Source: JBHGYD01 sp041920415 (GTDB lineage Bacteria; Bacillota; Bacilli; Bacillales; Anoxybacillaceae). Taken from it: DNA of 64,000 bases. The notes beneath the pieces are model-generated. The model worked only from the letters and a program-made list of their open reading frames with translations. It did not search any database and was not told the DNA's origin. A program made the translations under genes and the position numbers. The first letter of the stretch is position 1, and each line of letters starts with the position of its first letter. This document shows, piece by piece, positions 63,250-64,000 of this stretch. The stretch spans positions 62,001 to 126,000 of the forward strand of contig JBHGYD010000003.1 of NCBI GenBank assembly GCA_041920415.1. Reading direction: 5' to 3'.

Positions 63250-63990
63250 TTACATGACCATTCCGCCGTCGACATGAATCGTTTGCCCTGTTATGTAGTT
63301 AGCTGCATCAGACACTAAGAAAACGACCACTTTTGCGATATCTTCCGGTTCACCGAAACGAGCAAGCGGAATTTGTTTTAACATTTCCGCGCGAATGTCT
63401 TCACTAAGACGGTCGGTCATATCGGTTGTAATAAATCCAGGAGCAATCGCATTGACGGTAATGTTGCGGCTTGCTAATTCTCTTGCCGCTGTTTTCGTTA
63501 AGCCAATCACGCCTGCTTTTGCTGCAACGTAGTTCGCTTGTCCTGGATTTCCCATCACCCCAACGATCGAAGCGATATTGACAATACGCCCGTACCGCTG
63601 TTTCATCATCGGACGTGTCACTGCTTTCGTGCAATTAAATACCCCTTTTAAGTTGATGTTGATCACTTCATCCCATTCTTCTTCCTTCATGCGCATGAGT
63701 AAATTGTCGCGCGTCACACCGGCATTGTTCACTAAAATATCAAGGCGGCCAAAGCGTTCAAGCGCTTCTTTGACCATTTGCTCGACCGCTTCCGCTTTGG
63801 ATACATCCGCTTGAATGGCAAATGCTTCGCCACCCATGTTGATGATTTCGTTGACGACTTCGTTCGCTTTTGCCTCATTACCCGCGTAATTTACCACGAC
63901 CTTTGCTCCGTGGCGTGCTAACTCTAAAGCAATGGCGCGACCAATTCCGCGGGATGCTCCCGTGACAAGCGCTACTTTTCCCTGTAACAT
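63250..63990 (-). CDS. fabG: 3-oxoacyl-ACP reductase
   Basis: NADPH-dependent reductase of fatty-acid elongation, SDR family. 246 residues: VTGASRGIGRAIALEL cofactor motif, NNAGVTRDNLLMRM, catalytic Ser/Tyr/Lys in IVNIASIVGVMGNPGQANYVAAKAG and C-terminal GQTIHVDGGMVM. Complete within the window; the ATG at 63990 has GGGA upstream. Expected partner fabD lies past base 64000. Confidence 0.97.
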   Translation of the reverse strand: MLQGKVALVTGASRGIGRAIALELARHGAKVVVNYAGNEAKANEVVNEIINMGGEAFAIQADVSKAEAVEQMVKEALERFGRLDILVNNAGVTRDNLLMRMKEEEWDEVININLKGVFNCTKAVTRPMMKQRYGRIVNIASIVGVMGNPGQANYVAAKAGVIGLTKTAARELASRNITVNAIAPGFITTDMTDRLSEDIRAEMLKQIPLARFGEPEDIAKVVVFLVSDAANYITGQTIHVDGGMVM

Positions 63991-64000
63991 GTTTATTCCC

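Overview
The window looks like a chromosomal segment of a moderately thermophilic, AT-leaning member of the Bacillaceae. The gene content and order match the polC-to-fabG segment of Bacillus subtilis almost gene for gene. Protein sequences and base composition suggest Anoxybacillus or a close relative of Geobacillus/Parageobacillus; the genus is inferred, not proven. All 71 genes I support lie on the minus strand, so transcription runs from high to low coordinates. I see no rRNA, tRNA, CRISPR array, prophage or insertion sequence, and no gene-free stretch above 300 bases.

In transcription order (64000 to 1): lipid synthesis and RNA processing (fabG, acpP, rnc); chromosome organisation and the SRP pathway (smc, ftsY, ylxM, ffh); ribosome assembly and RNA maturation (rpsP, khpA, ylqD, rimM, trmD, rplS, lepB, rbgA, rnhB); a two-gene FliK-like/FlhB-C-like pair (ylqG-ylqH); the TCA genes sucC-sucD with a candidate cre site; dprA, topA, trmFO; the xerC-hslV-hslU-codY operon; the roughly 27.5-kb fla/che operon from flgB (37420) to swrB (9918); then rpsB, tsf, pyrH, frr, uppS, cdsA, dxr, rseP, proS and the 5' part of polC.

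The fla/che operon encodes the rod and basal body (flgB, flgC, fliE, fliF), the motor switch (fliG, fliM, fliY), the export ATPase group (fliH, fliI, fliJ), hook parts and the hook-length ruler (flgE, flgD, fliK), the export gate (fliO, fliP, fliQ, fliR, flhB, flhA), placement GTPase/ATPase (flhF, flhG), chemotaxis (cheB, cheA, cheW, cheC, cheD, cheY) and sigma-D with its cofactors (sigD, swrB). Many genes overlap by 1 to 11 bases or have the Shine-Dalgarno (SD) sequence buried in the previous gene, which points to translational coupling. Two small genes flanking sigD are not in the B. subtilis operon as I know it.

The most interesting observations are: (1) the ylqG-ylqH pair, which looks like a second copy of the FliK/FlhB-C substrate-specificity switch without its export apparatus; (2) a recent 159-bp in-frame tandem duplication inside fliK, the hook-length ruler; (3) a hairpin placed between the SD and the start codon of swrD; (4) two uncharacterised small genes around sigD; (5) an HslV whose N-terminus lacks the catalytic Ser described in B. 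subtilis; (6) structured leaders ahead of rpsB, tsf and rplS. Starts were re-chosen by SD spacing and family alignment from memory; seven genes in the window appear to start with TTG.
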